From NCBI GenBank assembly GCA_015680685.1, contig MNCI01004480.1, positions 26,422-90,421 of the forward strand: DNA of 64,000 bases. Reading direction: 5' to 3'. Shown piece after piece: positions 11,235 to 23,779 of this stretch. Below the pieces are notes generated by a model, which searched no databases, was not told the DNA's origin, and saw only the letters and a program-made list of their open reading frames with translations. The DNA is from Gnetum montanum (Eukaryota > Streptophyta > Gnetopsida > Gnetales > Gnetaceae). Position numbers and translations under genes: made by a program. Every line of letters starts with the position of its first letter. The stretch's first letter is position 1.

Positions 11235-13200
11235 ATGACCTCAAACCAACAAGCTATTCGTGTTTATGATCCTAGGAATATGGTAGTGATAGAACATAGG
11301 CAATTTCTTAGGTGATTGGAATAAGCCCCAGATTATACCAACATGAATGAGGAATATTATAATTTTATTTGTGCTAAAATCCAAGTTTATGTCCTCATCC
11401 CATACATAAAATTAGAGTGTAAACACTAGTTTGAGATCATTCACCAAAATGTGAAGGAGTATATTTCTTCATCCTATGACCAAATTAAGCTAACCAACTT
11501 CCATAAGCATGTGTTAGCATACTTAGTAGACAACAATGAGGTGAGTAAGGAAATTAGCTTAGAACAAAAATAGGAAGGCTAAGATGAATTTGAGATGAAG
11601 TATGAACTTCATGTCTTCATAGGAGATCTTTTTGAATAATCAACCCTAGAGGCAACCATCCCTAACTCCATGCATCCTGTATCTTTTGTAAGTTAGGTTC
11701 CTCAATATTCTTCCTTATACCCTATCATGTTCAGCCCAATGCCCATTATCATAGCACACCAATATTAGCCTACATCCCACTTCATATCCATACTTTCATC
11801 AATACCCTTTGCAACTTAACCTTATTCCATGCAATCATCACTGGTTGCATCCTTGACACCACCTCCTTTCTCCATCCTAGTGGACTTCTCTTCAGGACCC
11901 TAGGCTTCACAAGCCTCTCACACTCCCTTTGTTCTCTTTATCCATTATGTTCTAACTCAAACCTCCTTCTCCCTATTTAATCCTTCTATGCCCATGGTTA
12001 TGCAACCCATCCCATCTATACTCATGCTAATTGCATGGCCTCAAGCCATCCAAATCCCTTCTCAATTATTCGTACAAACATCACAATCCACAGGGGTGCC
12101 CCGAGGCTTGGATCAAACGTTCTAGATGATCCAAGACCTCATTAAAGAGCTTTGAAATTTAAAATCTAGCATAACTAGATGGTCAAAGGTATGGAATTCT
12201 ATCAATATGACCCCATTAGTCCTACCATTTCATAGATAACTCTTTCCATGATCATTCTTATGGCCCACTTCATAAAATGTAGTGACAAGGATGATTGTAA
12301 CTCACATCTCATTACCTTCTACTTAGAGTGCTTATTATTGCAAGCCTAGTCCAATACTATTATGTGCATCTTCCCTATGTTCCTAACTAGAAAAAAATTA
12401 TACTAGTACCATGCACTACTCAAAGGCTCCATTACCCCACTAGATGACTTGATCTCATAGTTTGTTAATCATTTCAAGTATAACTTTAAACTCGATCGAA
12501 CACTAGATATCCTTATGGAGGTTAAATAAGGACCTCTTGAACATGTTCAAAATTTTATAAAAATATGGAATTCCATCCTCAATGAAATCCCCACATCCAT
12601 CTCTGAGACATACATTTTGTCCATCTTCAAGGGGATAGTTAACAATTTTGTAAATTCTAAACTATACTTCCTAGATCCATGATCACTTGGTGAAGCCTTT
12701 TTCCAAATCAACACTAGAAGATATTGTAGAAGCCATCAATGACCCAATGTATGTATTATACAAGAAACAACATATGATAAGGGATAGGGATAAAGGGAAA
12801 TAAAACCATGTAGTCTTGGCAATAGTGGCCAAAGAAACAAAAACACTACAAGGGCTAAAGACAACACAACCAAAGGTCCCCACCACCACACTTAACCTTT
12901 AACTTCTAGTGCTTCAACCCCTAACCTACATAGGTTAAACTTAAAAAAAAAAATACTTGTCCAAATACACAAAATTTCCTATGAAACCATCTAAGCTACT
13001 TGATCATTTTTTCATAAATGGCCATATACATTACAAAAACCTAATTAAGAAAACTTGTAAGAGGCATGATCACTTGTGTGAGATTGTTAAGGATCCCATC
13101 ATAGCCACTAGAGATGACCTGTTCTTTCCAAAATACTTTAAACTAGATAGATTTTTCCATTATCACTAGCTTCCTAGCCATCGTACTAATTTTTAAAAGA
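11235..13200 (+). pseudogene. gag of element D (Ogre/Tat-like)
   Basis: Starts at the ATG at 11235 with MTSNQQAIRVYDPRN. A Pro/Ser-rich linker covers about 11640-12110. A retrotransposon gag domain follows at about 12330-12640, with the typical spacing of LISxFVNHFKYNF, the RT-like 'LxxVKQGxxEHVQNFIKIWN' stretch and a short Leu-rich end. Stops occur every 20-60 codons, mainly TAG or TAA where Gln is expected. The region after 12950 is Lys/His/Cys-rich but no clear CCHC zinc knuckle survives. Gag would form the virus-like particle. Confidence 0.65.
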
Positions 13201-13399
13201 TGATTTATAGAAAATGATAGATGATGGTGAATTAGTCTTAGACACATCCAACATCGTTAGGCCCTAGAACTAGAGCATGAAAGTATATCAAGGTCCATTT
13301 AATGCCAATAATAATCTAGATACCATAGCTACATTCAATGTTAATAACAATCCTAAACATACTAAAGAGTCATTTGTGATGTAGGTACCTCCTCATGAT

Positions 13400-13880
13400 G
13401 AAAGGACTTCAACTTCATCAAGTTCAAGGACTCCTATTATCATAAGGATACCATCACCCATGCCTCCTAAGGAACCATTAATTATTAGAGTGCCTCTTCC
13501 CACTACCAACAAACTTAAGATCCAAGTTGACCAATGTCCTCGCATGGTAGCTAGTGCCTCAACCTCCTCTCAACCAAATAACAAAACATCTCCATCAAAA
13601 CAACGTAAGAAACCAGCTTCGAAGCCTAAGGCTAAGGACAAAAAATAATAAAAGGTGTGCAAGGAGGTAGGTCCATGAAATCCTACTCCCATTTCAACAA
13701 GATCCATGGAATTAAATGATCAAGATTCTTTAACCAGTTAAACTTTGGAAGGTAACTAAAAAAAAGAGAAAGAAATTTTAACAAAAACATGAGAAACTAT
13801 CTAATAATGATAATGACTTTCTCACTATCATGAATTATGTTAAGTTCTTCCTAAAATAGCAGAACACCCCTTTAACCTAT
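13400..13880 (+). pseudogene. basic linker between gag and protease of D
   Basis: A frame open from 13460 to 13648 ends in a Lys-rich tail (SPSKQRKKPASKPKAKDKK). It follows gag directly and precedes the protease, so it is most simply a nucleocapsid-like basic segment of the same polyprotein. No family match beyond composition. Confidence 0.4.
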
Positions 13881-14480
13881 ACAACCTAGTTATGGCCTCC
13901 TCTATCCACCATAAAGCCTTATTTAAGATGTTGACCTCCATTCCTATTAGTGAGGATATCCTTGCCAATGAGAAGTTCATTCATGCACTAATGGTGCCAC
14001 ATTCACCTAAGGAAGAAATCAAGTCAACTACTTTGACATTTCATGATAGTGAGGTACAGACCAATGCACAAAATGTTGAGGTGTCAAGAGCTCCTCTCTT
14101 CATAATGATAAGGATTAGTCAGTACATGGTACATTGGATACATGTTGATGATGGGGTAGTGATAAACATTTTACCTTTTTCCATTATGAAGAATCTAGGC
14201 TTGGTAGAACACATTCAAGGTACCTTCATCTTTATCCTTAAGTAATTTAACAGGTTGTGGATATTTATGAAAGGGTCCATATCACTAGACTTCATTCCTA
14301 GAGAATAATTCCCTACATTCACTAATTTCTTAGCAATGGAGGAGACACTAGGTTTCAATTTGATCCTAGCAAGACCCTAGTTAGCGAAATTACAAGTAGT
14401 CTCTTCCTTGATCCATCAAGAAATTCACCTACCTTACAGTTTCCTTGTTCATCAACAATGTTGACATAAAGTAAGGATTT
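13880..14480 (+). pseudogene. aspartic protease of element D
   Basis: The active-site block reads HVDDGVVINILP (D-D-G at 14147-14155), close to the 'DDGSSLNVLP' form seen in Ogre-type plant gypsy proteases. About 60 codons later comes LGFNLILARP*LAKLQVVSS (about 14350-14405), matching the 'LLGRPWIHxLxAVPS' flap-side block. Stops interrupt it. It would cleave the gag-pro polyprotein. Confidence 0.65.
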
Positions 14481-14507
14481 CAGATGATGCTTTAAGAAGA
14501 ATCTCCT

Positions 14508-14702
14508 ATGACCAAAACCAAAGTCTCAAATTACAACAATGACAACCAAGCCAAGATAAAAAATGATGAGACCATGGATGAGTTATGGGAAGAAATTGCA
14601 TTCAATGTTATAAGTGAAGGAAATGAAAAGTACAAAATCATGCAACAAAGGCCTTACACATTCCCTAATCTCTCAAAGATTAGAAAATTGCTGCATGATT
14701 AA
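14508..14702 (+). pseudogene. end of D gag-pro ORF
   Basis: A 64-codon frame, Asp/Glu/Lys-rich, follows the protease in the same direction and ends at 14702. No reverse transcriptase follows. I do not recognise its domain. It may be the linker that in a full element leads into pol. Confidence 0.35.
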
Positions 14703-15456
14703 GTAGATCCCTTACTTCCCTAACCTTGTACAATGCTTTGTGACCTTTTAATTTGTTACATAGTTTTTAACATTTGTTTACATGTTTACATTTTACTTTA
14801 CAAGAGTTCACCATGTTACAATGTATTTATCATTTTACTACATGGCCTTGCTTTACATTTTGGCACCAAATTATGATTCATGCATATTTTCATTTATACT
14901 CATATAAAACTACAAAATGACATAAAAAATAGAAAACATAAAACCAAAAAAAAACATGGCCTACCAAGGTCTAAATTGGTGACCTCCCAAAGCCTAAAAT
15001 TGGCAAATTTATGGTCTCCTTTATCTTTCTATTATGTAGGTTATAACCTATTTGCATTGCCACTTTGCTTTCAATTTTTACTTAAAAGGTACACCTTATT
15101 TTACACTTTTATAATCTTTGTTTTATCACCAAATGTTATTTTGCAATCTTATTATTCTAACTTGTAGCCTTTCACGTGAAGAATATAAAATAAACTAAAA
15201 ACTATAAAACATAAGAGACTAAAAATTTAAAATCAAACTAGTTGTCATGGTCACATTGTATGAAAAATGACTTTAAAAAATAATAATAGAATGTCCTTGT
15301 CTAATAGCCATAGTTGCACTTTGCAACATGATGATGATGATGATAATGATAATAATAATAATAATAATACATAGTCTCAAAGTCTATGTTAGCAAAAATA
15401 AAACAACTATAACTATATAATAGAATTAAAAGTGACATGTCCAATAATAACCAAGC
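14703..15456. other. intergenic spacer of D with GAT/AAT microsatellite
   Basis: AT-rich, no coding match. A (GATGAT/AATAAT)n run covers 15329-15369. Parts near 15240-15330 resemble 34805-34900 and, on the other strand, 63300-63440, so it is a shared 3' flank of the opposite-strand ORF family. Confidence 0.5.
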
Positions 15457-18400
15457 CTAAGCCATAGGAGGAGGAGGAGGGTCATCATAAATGTCATTAC
15501 CAACATCATCATCATCATCACCTGAAGCCTATGAATAACAAAACATGTGAATAATTAGTAACTATAATGACCTTGAATCATAACTATAAAGCAAAAAAAA
15601 GAAAAAAAGAAAAAAACCATAACTAGAGTTATAACATAAAACTTAAAGCATATTTTTTTCATTTACCTTATGGGATTTAGAAGAAAAGTTTTGTAGGCCA
15701 GTTTCTAACCTATGAAGAATTTTCTCTTCACTTATATTAGCACAATCAATTTCACTTAGACCTACTCCTACCAAGATCATTCTTCTTTCTATACTTTTCC
15801 ACTTAGAAGAAGCATATGAAAGAACAACTATGGTAGTTTCCCAGATATAGTAGTAATTTGAGGAGTGGAAGAATCAATTTCCACCATTGATTTTGCAAAC
15901 ATACTAAAGATGTCCTCTATGCCTTTCCCTTGCACAAATAGCTCAACATTTCACTACTCCATGGTCTCCTCATGTCATAATTTGAGGTAACTCTCCTTTT
16001 TTACCTAGTATTGTCACTTTTGTACCTTTCATTTCTTTCCCCATTCCAATACCCAAGAACAATAAAAATTCCAATCCTTGGACTTGTGAACTAGTAGCTT
16101 CATATGCATGTCTTTCTTAATGTTTCTTCTAGTTAGAAAAACCTTGCTTTTGATGACACTCTAGTAGTGTGAACACTTGATTTCCTTAAGACACAAAGAG
16201 TCTCTATTGGCAACATGGGCCTTTATGAACTCTTTGTGATTTCTAAGGCTCTTGATCTCAACTGCTTGCTACCTATTCTCCTTTTCCAAGGCCACAATCC
16301 TTTCTCATAGAAACTCATTGGGAGCAATGGGATTCCCAAGTTATTTTAGCACACGATACAACACACTTGATAGTCCCTTCATAGAACCTTTGTGAAACAT
16401 TTTCCACATTGGATGCTAGCTTAGAGAGATCATCAAATTCCATGTCACATGTAGAGTCCCATCTAACTTTGGACACTTTCATAGAAAAAAACACAAGATT
16501 AAATAAGAAAATTACAAATAAAAATAAAAAATACATATATATAATCAAAATATCAAAAAAATTTAATAACTCCTTAAACCATGTAGCCTCAAAACATAAA
16601 AACATGAAAGAAATTAAAACCAAAAATATTGAACTTACAAACTTCAAGAGCTATCTATTGTAATCTATCAACCATGTCAGCTATCATTCCCTTCATGAAC
16701 TTTATCTTGTTAGGGGCCTTCATTGAATACATGGTATGGAATGTAGATGTTGATGCTTCCAAAGGAGGCTCATGTACTATAATGATCACTACTATCAAAT
16801 ACACTTTACAAAAAACATGTGCAAAACTTAAAATAAAAATGTAAATAATGTGGAAGCTTACTAAGATAACCATGAGGTACATCCATTGAAGGGTTATATT
16901 TTGGAGGCAAATCATTAAAGATTGAATCCATAATGTATAGAGCTTTCATGGAAGCCATTGTTTCCTCTACCTTGCATTGTTGTTCCTCTTCCATGACAAT
17001 TTGAATAGCCAACACCTATTTCTTCCCTACAACAAACTGAACCCAACGAAGATGAAACAAATTAGTAAACATGTTTTTATAACAAAAATATAACAAAGAA
17101 TATAAATGTATAACAATAAAACAAAACTAGAAATTGAAAATGTAAAAATATAAAAATATACATACCTTCAATAGAGTCATTTTGGTTAAATATACTGGCG
17201 AAATTCCTATGTGCTGGTTGATTAACAATAGGAGCACCTTCTTGAACTTGTGGCTTTTTCATCTTTTGCTTGAAAATGCCATCCACTTTTGAATGTGTCC
17301 TTTTTTCTTACTTTACATTACCATGTGTAACTCAAGGCTCCATCCCCATGCTGTTAGGGGAATAATCATGCATATCACTAAAATTCTTAGTGGTAATAGA
17401 TAGTGATTCATTCCCATCCTCCATGAATGGATCTTTGAAACACATCACCTCTATGATGTGTTTTGGCCAATGCTTGGAAAGTTGAGAAGCATCTCTTGCC
17501 ATCCACTTTTCATCCTTCCTAATCATCAAAAATTCCTCAAATATTCTACGGTATGCGTAGAAAAACATAACGTGCACATGATATCTGGAGTCAAGGTTAT
17601 TATGAAGTTTTTGGAATTCAACCCATAGCCTAGTGATAAAAAAGGTAGCCTAGTTAAATATTTTACCATTAGTTAACTTCTTTTCCATTATCCAAGCTTT
17701 CTGAACCCTTATGATTTTCTTTTGCAATAGCAACATAGAAAAGGCTCTAGAATGGAAAAGAGGGTAAGTCTCATTGGCTTCTTCAACTTTACACCTATAA
17801 AAGACAATGTAGCACTAGAAGGAGAGATAAGCCAGGCCTCCATTTCCTTTTTATGATGATAATCCTTCCTACTCTAATGACTATCTTGACATCACTGGAA
17901 GGTGTTTCAAAGAGATTGATGAATATATAGTCATTAATACTCAAAGACACAAGAAGACCATAAATGCAAGTGATGAATTTAGTAACCTCCTTATTAAAAA
18001 ATCAATCATGTTTAACATCTCAGTAGGTGACATCGATAGATTAGGAAATGTGAATAGGTAAAACAAACCTACATTGGTGAGCTTCTATTGAATATCCTTA
18101 GGAGTTCTTTCTCCTAGCCATTCCTATGATAAGTCCATGTCATCCCATTTTAGTTGAATTTTCTTCCTAGAATGATTAGTAATAATCACAGTGACCAAAG
18201 ACTCATGCATAGAATCTATGATATAACATAGTTGACCAGTTAGTCTTAAAAAATCATAAAAACCAAAAAACCAAGAACTATAACACAAAAACTAAAAACA
18301 TTGACATTGTAATAGCTTTCACTAACCAAGCATGGGAATAGCTAGGGCCTTAGGCTAAACTAGCATAAGTTCTCCTAGATCTCAGGAAGCCCACCATGTA

Positions 18401-19135
18401 TGTGCATGATTGGTAGCTACACACATCTGGTATACATTAGAGTACTACATGAGGTATCTCCCAAACTCTTCATCAAGCTGATTCAACACTTGAACTCTAA
18501 TGACATCACCGTGTTTAAACTCTTTCAAAGCTATGTGGGCCACTAATAGAGTTTGATTATTATGCACCAATCCTCCTTAGTTTACCATACACTTGCAAGA
18601 CATGAAGCATAGAAACAATGAGTAAAAAAAGATAACAATAAAGCAAAAGAAATAAATAAAAAGTCAACTTAAAAGGGCTTATCATTCTAAGTGGTAGAAA
18701 GTCCTTTGAGGATTTTGGAATATATTGTTTATCTTATGACCTATCATCAAGGTGTTGTTAACATTATATTGTAAGTACTCTGACATCTCCTAGATCTGTG
18801 ATAACCTTCAAACCCTCACAAAATATAAGGTATTGTTCCACTCTATCTCCATTTGGATGTCAAGATCTTCAACCATTAACTTCAAAACATAGTTACAAGT
18901 CCCTACTAACAAAGTCTCCATGAGTACAGCTACAACATCCACAACCAAGTGTGACCATATGTTCATACTATAATTGTGGAGTAGGTACATTAAGAATTCT
19001 TTGGTGCTAGGTCTAAACCATATTAGAGTGTGGTTCTTAAGGTTCATATTGGGGTGCAAGATCTTATTTGTAAACATTCCCATGCAACATAAAATTTCCA
19101 CCAACTCAATGATAATACATAGCCAAATACATAAC
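15457..19135 (-). pseudogene. multi-exon extra ORF of element D, antisense to gag-pro
   Basis: A chain of frames reads right to left: 19135-18800 (FRPSTKEFLMYLLHNYSMN), about 18590-18380 (LLVAHIALKEFKHGDV), 17577-17332 (ESLSITTKNFSDMHDYSPN), 17286-17166, 16915-16655 (EASTSTFHTMYSMKAPNK), about 16480-16320 (SNVENVSQRFYEG) and a last exon ending DDPPPPPMA at 15457. Each piece has a counterpart in the same order in the plus-strand copy at 58171-63294. Gaps between pieces hold plausible splice sites. The protein has no domain I can name with confidence. One part of the E copy recalls the 'putative plant transposon protein' found in antisense ORFs of Tat-type elements. Several stops show this copy is dead. 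Confidence 0.6.
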
Positions 19136-20631
19136 CATTAGAATATAGAAAACTAAAAAAATACTAAAAAATTAGTAAAAAATGAAGCATAGATAATCTA
19201 TGGAGTGAAAACATTAGTGTGAAATAAAAATGCACAAAAATAACCAAATCCAATAACATGTTTTTCATTCCACTAAAAACCAAGTTTAGCTACTTCACAC
19301 CTTATTTCTCAATGTACCAAAACCCAAAACTGCATGAAATTTTTAACCAAAAAATCCTAGTTTGCAATAAAAATGGCTACAATAAAAACCCTAGTCAAAA
19401 ATTCATAAATTTTTTTTAAAAATTACAAACTTTTTCTATAATCCCTCTACACTAAACTTGCAATACCTAGAGACCATAAATGTTGATCACAAAAACACAA
19501 AAAATCCGAAATGCTGCTAGTTTTCTTATAGGAAAATTGTGAAATTTTCTAAAAATAAGCCAAAACATTTAAAATGGGATTGGGAAAAAACCCATAAAAA
19601 TTAATAAAAAATCTAAAAAATGTGGTTCCACCTTTCCTATAGAAAAAAACCTAGAACAAGAGATCTATATGATCAAAACTACAAAATTTTAGCATATGTA
19701 TTCTAGCAAAAATACCAACGTTGTGGCAAAATTAACGAAACTAGGGAAAAAACGTTGAACATAGGTGTGGAAAAGAAAATCCAAATCTTCCTCAATACAT
19801 CACCAAAAATCCAAATTTTGATTTCATTAGAATCAAAAAGCCTAGATCTTTCATTTCACATAAACAGATTTGAAAAATTCAATCTAGAATAACCTAGCTA
19901 TGGGAAAACATTTCCACAAAGTTACAAATAATTGGAACAAATGGTAATTATTTGTTACTTGGTGGTTGTAGATCATGATATTTCACATACAAAAGGATTT
20001 GGAAGCCTTGATACAATTCATATCACCTCCTCTACCTCATCCAAGACTTGATTTAAACTTCTTAATCCCATTGTCTTTAGCATGATGCCAAAGTTTTGTG
20101 AGATTTGCCTTTACTATTGCAAGAGGAAGCATGAAATTCTTGGATCTATTGCCACAATGCTTTCCACAGGGATAGGTAGAGGTCAAGAATATTTAGAACT
20201 AGTTTAATTTTGGTTTTTCAAGAAACACTTTATCCCTTATATGCCATCCTTGGGAGATTGGAATAGAAACAACCTCTAATGTTGAAGTTCAACTTTAGAA
20301 ATATTTACAAAGAGTCTACTATGTTGATAATAAATATCTTTGAAAAACTAAGAAAAAATTTCACACATTGTGGCTTAGAAATATAAAGAGGAATAATTAT
20401 GGTACATTGGATATTGGTAAGAAATTCCTAGTTTATAGCCTCATAAGCTGGAAAACCACCTCCTAGCTTGTGGGGCTGCATATACAACATAAAGGCCTAG
20501 ATTCTACAAGTTAAAAAACACTATCCAAAGTGTAGATTAATGTGTGGGAGGTGAATATATATATAGTATTCAAAATTAATCATAAATTTTCTATAGAGCC
20601 CACTAGAAGCTAGAAACAATAGCTAAAATTT
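19136..20631. other. AT-rich 5' region of the D antisense ORF; start of its tandem array
   Basis: By comparison with the E copy this should hold exon 1 and a long first intron (minus strand), but I could not place exon 1. Around 20440-20570 two decayed units of the roughly 190-bp array appear (AAAAAACACTATCCAAAGTG, TTAATGTGTGGGA). The same array resumes at 27406, beyond element B. Confidence 0.45.
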
Positions 20632-20636
20632 CCAAG
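20632..20636. repeat. target-site duplication of B, left copy
   Basis: CCAAG directly precedes the left LTR and is repeated exactly at 27401-27405 after the right LTR. Confidence 0.9.
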
Positions 20637-21408
20637 TGATGAGCTGCGATATCGCGTACGCGATATCATGTCCCATCTTATTATTTATAAATAAGAGGCA
20701 GCTTCCCTTGTTTTAGGCTATTAGACTTAGAGCCTTAGACAAACTATAGCATTTTTACCATTCTAGAGTTAGAATAATTTCCATGTGCCTGCAGTAGGAG
20801 TCTTAAAGTGAATGAATCTTTATTTGAGCAAATTGTACCTGAGCACATATTTGTGTATGATAATAAAGATGAACTTTACGATAAACCTTGCAACATATGG
20901 ACTAAGATAAACAGTAATTAATTATTGTTAACTATTTAAATTCTTTCTTAGTTAATTAATATCTCTCTTAACCCTTGACTCTCCTAGTTAAGTACACTCA
21001 GTACGACCGCTTCGAGCATGTGTGTAGCGCTTGGTAACCCAATAATGATTAGCGTTTGGTAATCCCAGCAGCGTCACATTGGTTGAGGATGTGTGCGATA
21101 AGTGGGAACGGATACTAGTGTTAGGAACGATTAAACTTAGCTAGTGAATAGTTAATGAAAGTTAGTCACTTAGTTCTCTTCACCTTTCCCTATTAGCGTA
21201 AAGACATTAAAAAGATAAAAGCTATAAAAATCACATACCTCAAGCTTACTTAACCATACAACTGTGACAATACAGGGAAGACAATGATTGATTAACCTTA
21301 AGTGTTCCATCAAGGCACGTAAGTACTTAGTCCTTGGAGTTCAACCATATCACACATGAAACACTCATATTCGTATGGTTGAGTGTAGGGGTACCTCACC
21401 ACTCATCA
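20637..21408 (+). repeat. 5' LTR of B (772 bp)
   Basis: Begins TGATGAGC and ends CTCATCA, with 7-bp inverted ends. A TATA box (TTTATAAATA, 20684-20693) sits less than 60 bp from the left end, so U3 is very short and R plus U5 take up most of the LTR. It is matched along its whole length by 26623-27400. Confidence 0.93.
20648..20667. promoter_or_regulatory. 20-bp perfect CpG palindrome in U3
   Basis: GATATCGCGTACGCGATATC is fully self-complementary and lies just upstream of the TATA box in the 5' LTR. In the 3' LTR the same place reads AATATTGCATACATGATATC, with each CpG lost. It may be a protein-binding site or a hairpin. No function is shown. Confidence 0.6.
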
Positions 21409-21409
21409 T

Positions 21410-21427
21410 TGGCACCATTGCCGGGGA
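21410..21427 (+). other. primer binding site of B (tRNA-Asp type)
   Basis: TGGCACCATTGCCGGGGA starts one base after the LTR. It differs at two positions from the TGGCGCCGTTGCCGGGGA site, complementary to the 3' end of plant tRNA-Asp, used by Athila-type elements. Confidence 0.85.
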
Positions 21428-21553
21428 CTTAGTTGTTTGTGTGCTACATAGAACATAGGAAATCATTCATATCATTGGGATGCTAGAATGAACCCTTAGG
21501 GTTAATCAAGAAAATATAGGATAACATTATATCACACACCGAACAAAACAAAG

Positions 21554-23779
21554 ATGTCTTCTTCTTCACATACAAGCAGTTCACCGCCTAGGATTAACAC
21601 AAGAGACAGTCAGCGGCAGAACACACATAACCAAGATCCACCAATTCCTCAACAATTTCATGTGATACATACTCATCATAATGAGTATGTACCTGAATTT
21701 ACCTTTATTCTCCATCAAGGTGAACAACTACGTTGGAGAGACTTGGAAGGTAACATTGTGTTACCTCTAGACTGATTAGTCCCCAACATGCTCCTTCGTG
21801 CTCTCTCACGAATAGGCATGTCATTTTTGTACTCAGAATATGTTGCATCTGATCATGACACAAGGGACTACCTTCCCACAGAAGCACAACGTTAAAGGGA
21901 CTTGCAACAGAAGAGATATCATACATCTGCAAAGGGTAAATGGCCCCATAACACTCCACATGTCTTGAGAAAAATTGAGGGTGTTGAACCTGCTTTAGCA
22001 GGATCCCCACCAAATGATGTTCCCCCTCCTAATGATGGTCAGGAGGTGGTGTATCAGAACCTACACTCCAAAATTCACAACCCTGGTTCTGATCCCCATG
22101 AACACGAAGTGTTCAACAAGGGAACACAAACAAANGGAATAAGGGAGAGTAGGGAACTGCGTAGACATCACAGATGCTATGAATGAGATGACCATGAAGA
22201 ACCCCTACTCGCAACTAGAAGTATGTTAGACATAATGGAGGCCATCAAAGTTCCCACAAGGCACCAAAATGATAGTAGGATCAAGAGGTTAGACATGAAT
22301 AACATCCCATGGTTTGAGGGGGGATACAATGCTAATCCTCAAAATCACCTACAAGAATTCCAGGATGCATGTGCCTTGCAAAACATAGAAAATGAGTGGC
22401 AAAAACTAAAGTTGTTCCTAATGACACTAGTGAAAGAAGCGGAAAGCTGGTACTAGTCCTTAGAACTGGAATCCATTTGGAGGTGGAGCATGATGTTAGA
22501 ACTATTTAATGACAAGTACCAAACATACTCCCAAGTGTCTAACCTGTGAAAGCAAATCCAAGGATGGAAGCAGGGAAATCATGAATCCTTGGATACTGCC
22601 ATGGGCCATTATTATGCACTTTTATATCATTGCCCAGGCCATGGTTATTCGCAGCAGGATTAACTACGCCATCTCATAGATGGACTTAGGCATGAAACAA
22701 GGAGAACCCTTGGAACGTATGCCCAAGGGAGATTATCAAAGCTTAGGTTTCATCAGGTTCATAGATTTCTAGAGCAAGTAGCCAAGGAATAAGGGGAGCT
22801 ACATAAAAGAGAAAGTGCAGAAGAGTACAATCAAGATCCTTCCCTTCGAAAAAGGAGAGTGAGATTCTATGAGGAGGAGGAAGAGTCACCACTTGAAGAG
22901 ATGGTGAATAGGAAAACCTTGCTGCTCCAAAAATTAACAATAGAGGTATCGACAAAGGTAGACCAAATGTGGGACTCCTTGGATAATAGATTTGAAACCA
23001 TCCTTAAAATTGTAGAGGAGTCTAGAGAGTGAGGTAGTGAGCATGACAAAAAGAAAAAGAGAGACGTGGACCATGCACATAACAAAGGTAAGGGTAAAAT
23101 GGCCATCACCAAAGAGGTTGTGGATTCTGATATGGAAAATGATGGTGGATGTGAGATATGCCAATACGACCATCCTAAGGGATGTTGCCCAGTAATCTCA
23201 CATCTACAAGAGTCTAGAGTGTATGCACTCAACCCACAACTTAACAAATAGAAAGCATCCCAACGGTTACCTTATCCCCAAGTTAACCCAAGGCAGTTCC
23301 ACCAACCTTTAATGTATTATCCAAGTGGAACTCCATCACAACCTGTTAAACAACACCAATAGTGGCAATACCCATAGTCATGGGGGATGCCACCACCAAG
23401 GTAACAATACCCCTACTGGCAATTGGATCCATATGGCTATTACGTGCAGCAGCCAATCTCTCCATGTGACTCTATTGGTCACGTGACACCACAATGCCAC
23501 TACCAAGCTTGGGAGTATTACAGGACTCCTTCTCCTAGGGGAGACAACCCAAAAACATACCATCTTCCAAATCCATCCGCAACTCTGACACTGATACCTC
23601 CATTACCATCCGCTCCAGCAATGCAAGGGGAACTCCCCACTCAACTGCAGCAACGCAATGCTACAAGGGCTATGAATCTTCAACTCGCTATTGGTTCTAA
23701 CAACCATATGAAGAGAAGAAATTTCTTCAGAACTAACAGCCCACCAAGCCCTCACAACCACAAGTGGTTGGGCCGTTGA
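21554..23779 (+). pseudogene. gag of element B (Athila-like)
   Basis: Starts with MSSSSHTSSSPPRINTRDSQ at 21554. The gag core lies at about 22223-22800 and reads LDMNNIPWFEGGYNANPQNH, then AESWY and YSQVSNL. A coiled Glu/Arg-rich part follows (22800-23030), then a zinc-knuckle-like CEICQYDHPKGCC (23150-23188), then a Gln/Pro/Tyr-rich tail. Stops are few compared with other elements here (for example 21774, 22454, 22547, 23030). One ambiguous base occurs at 22135. The same protein is encoded by element C. Confidence 0.82.

Noticed and set aside
15329-15369. GAT/AAT microsatellite as a coding Asp/Asn run
   Set aside because: It lies outside the last exon (the stop is at 15457 on the minus strand), so it is treated as a simple repeat.
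22867-23247. 126-codon minus-strand frame with hydrophobic stretches
   Set aside because: It is the antisense of the gag of B.
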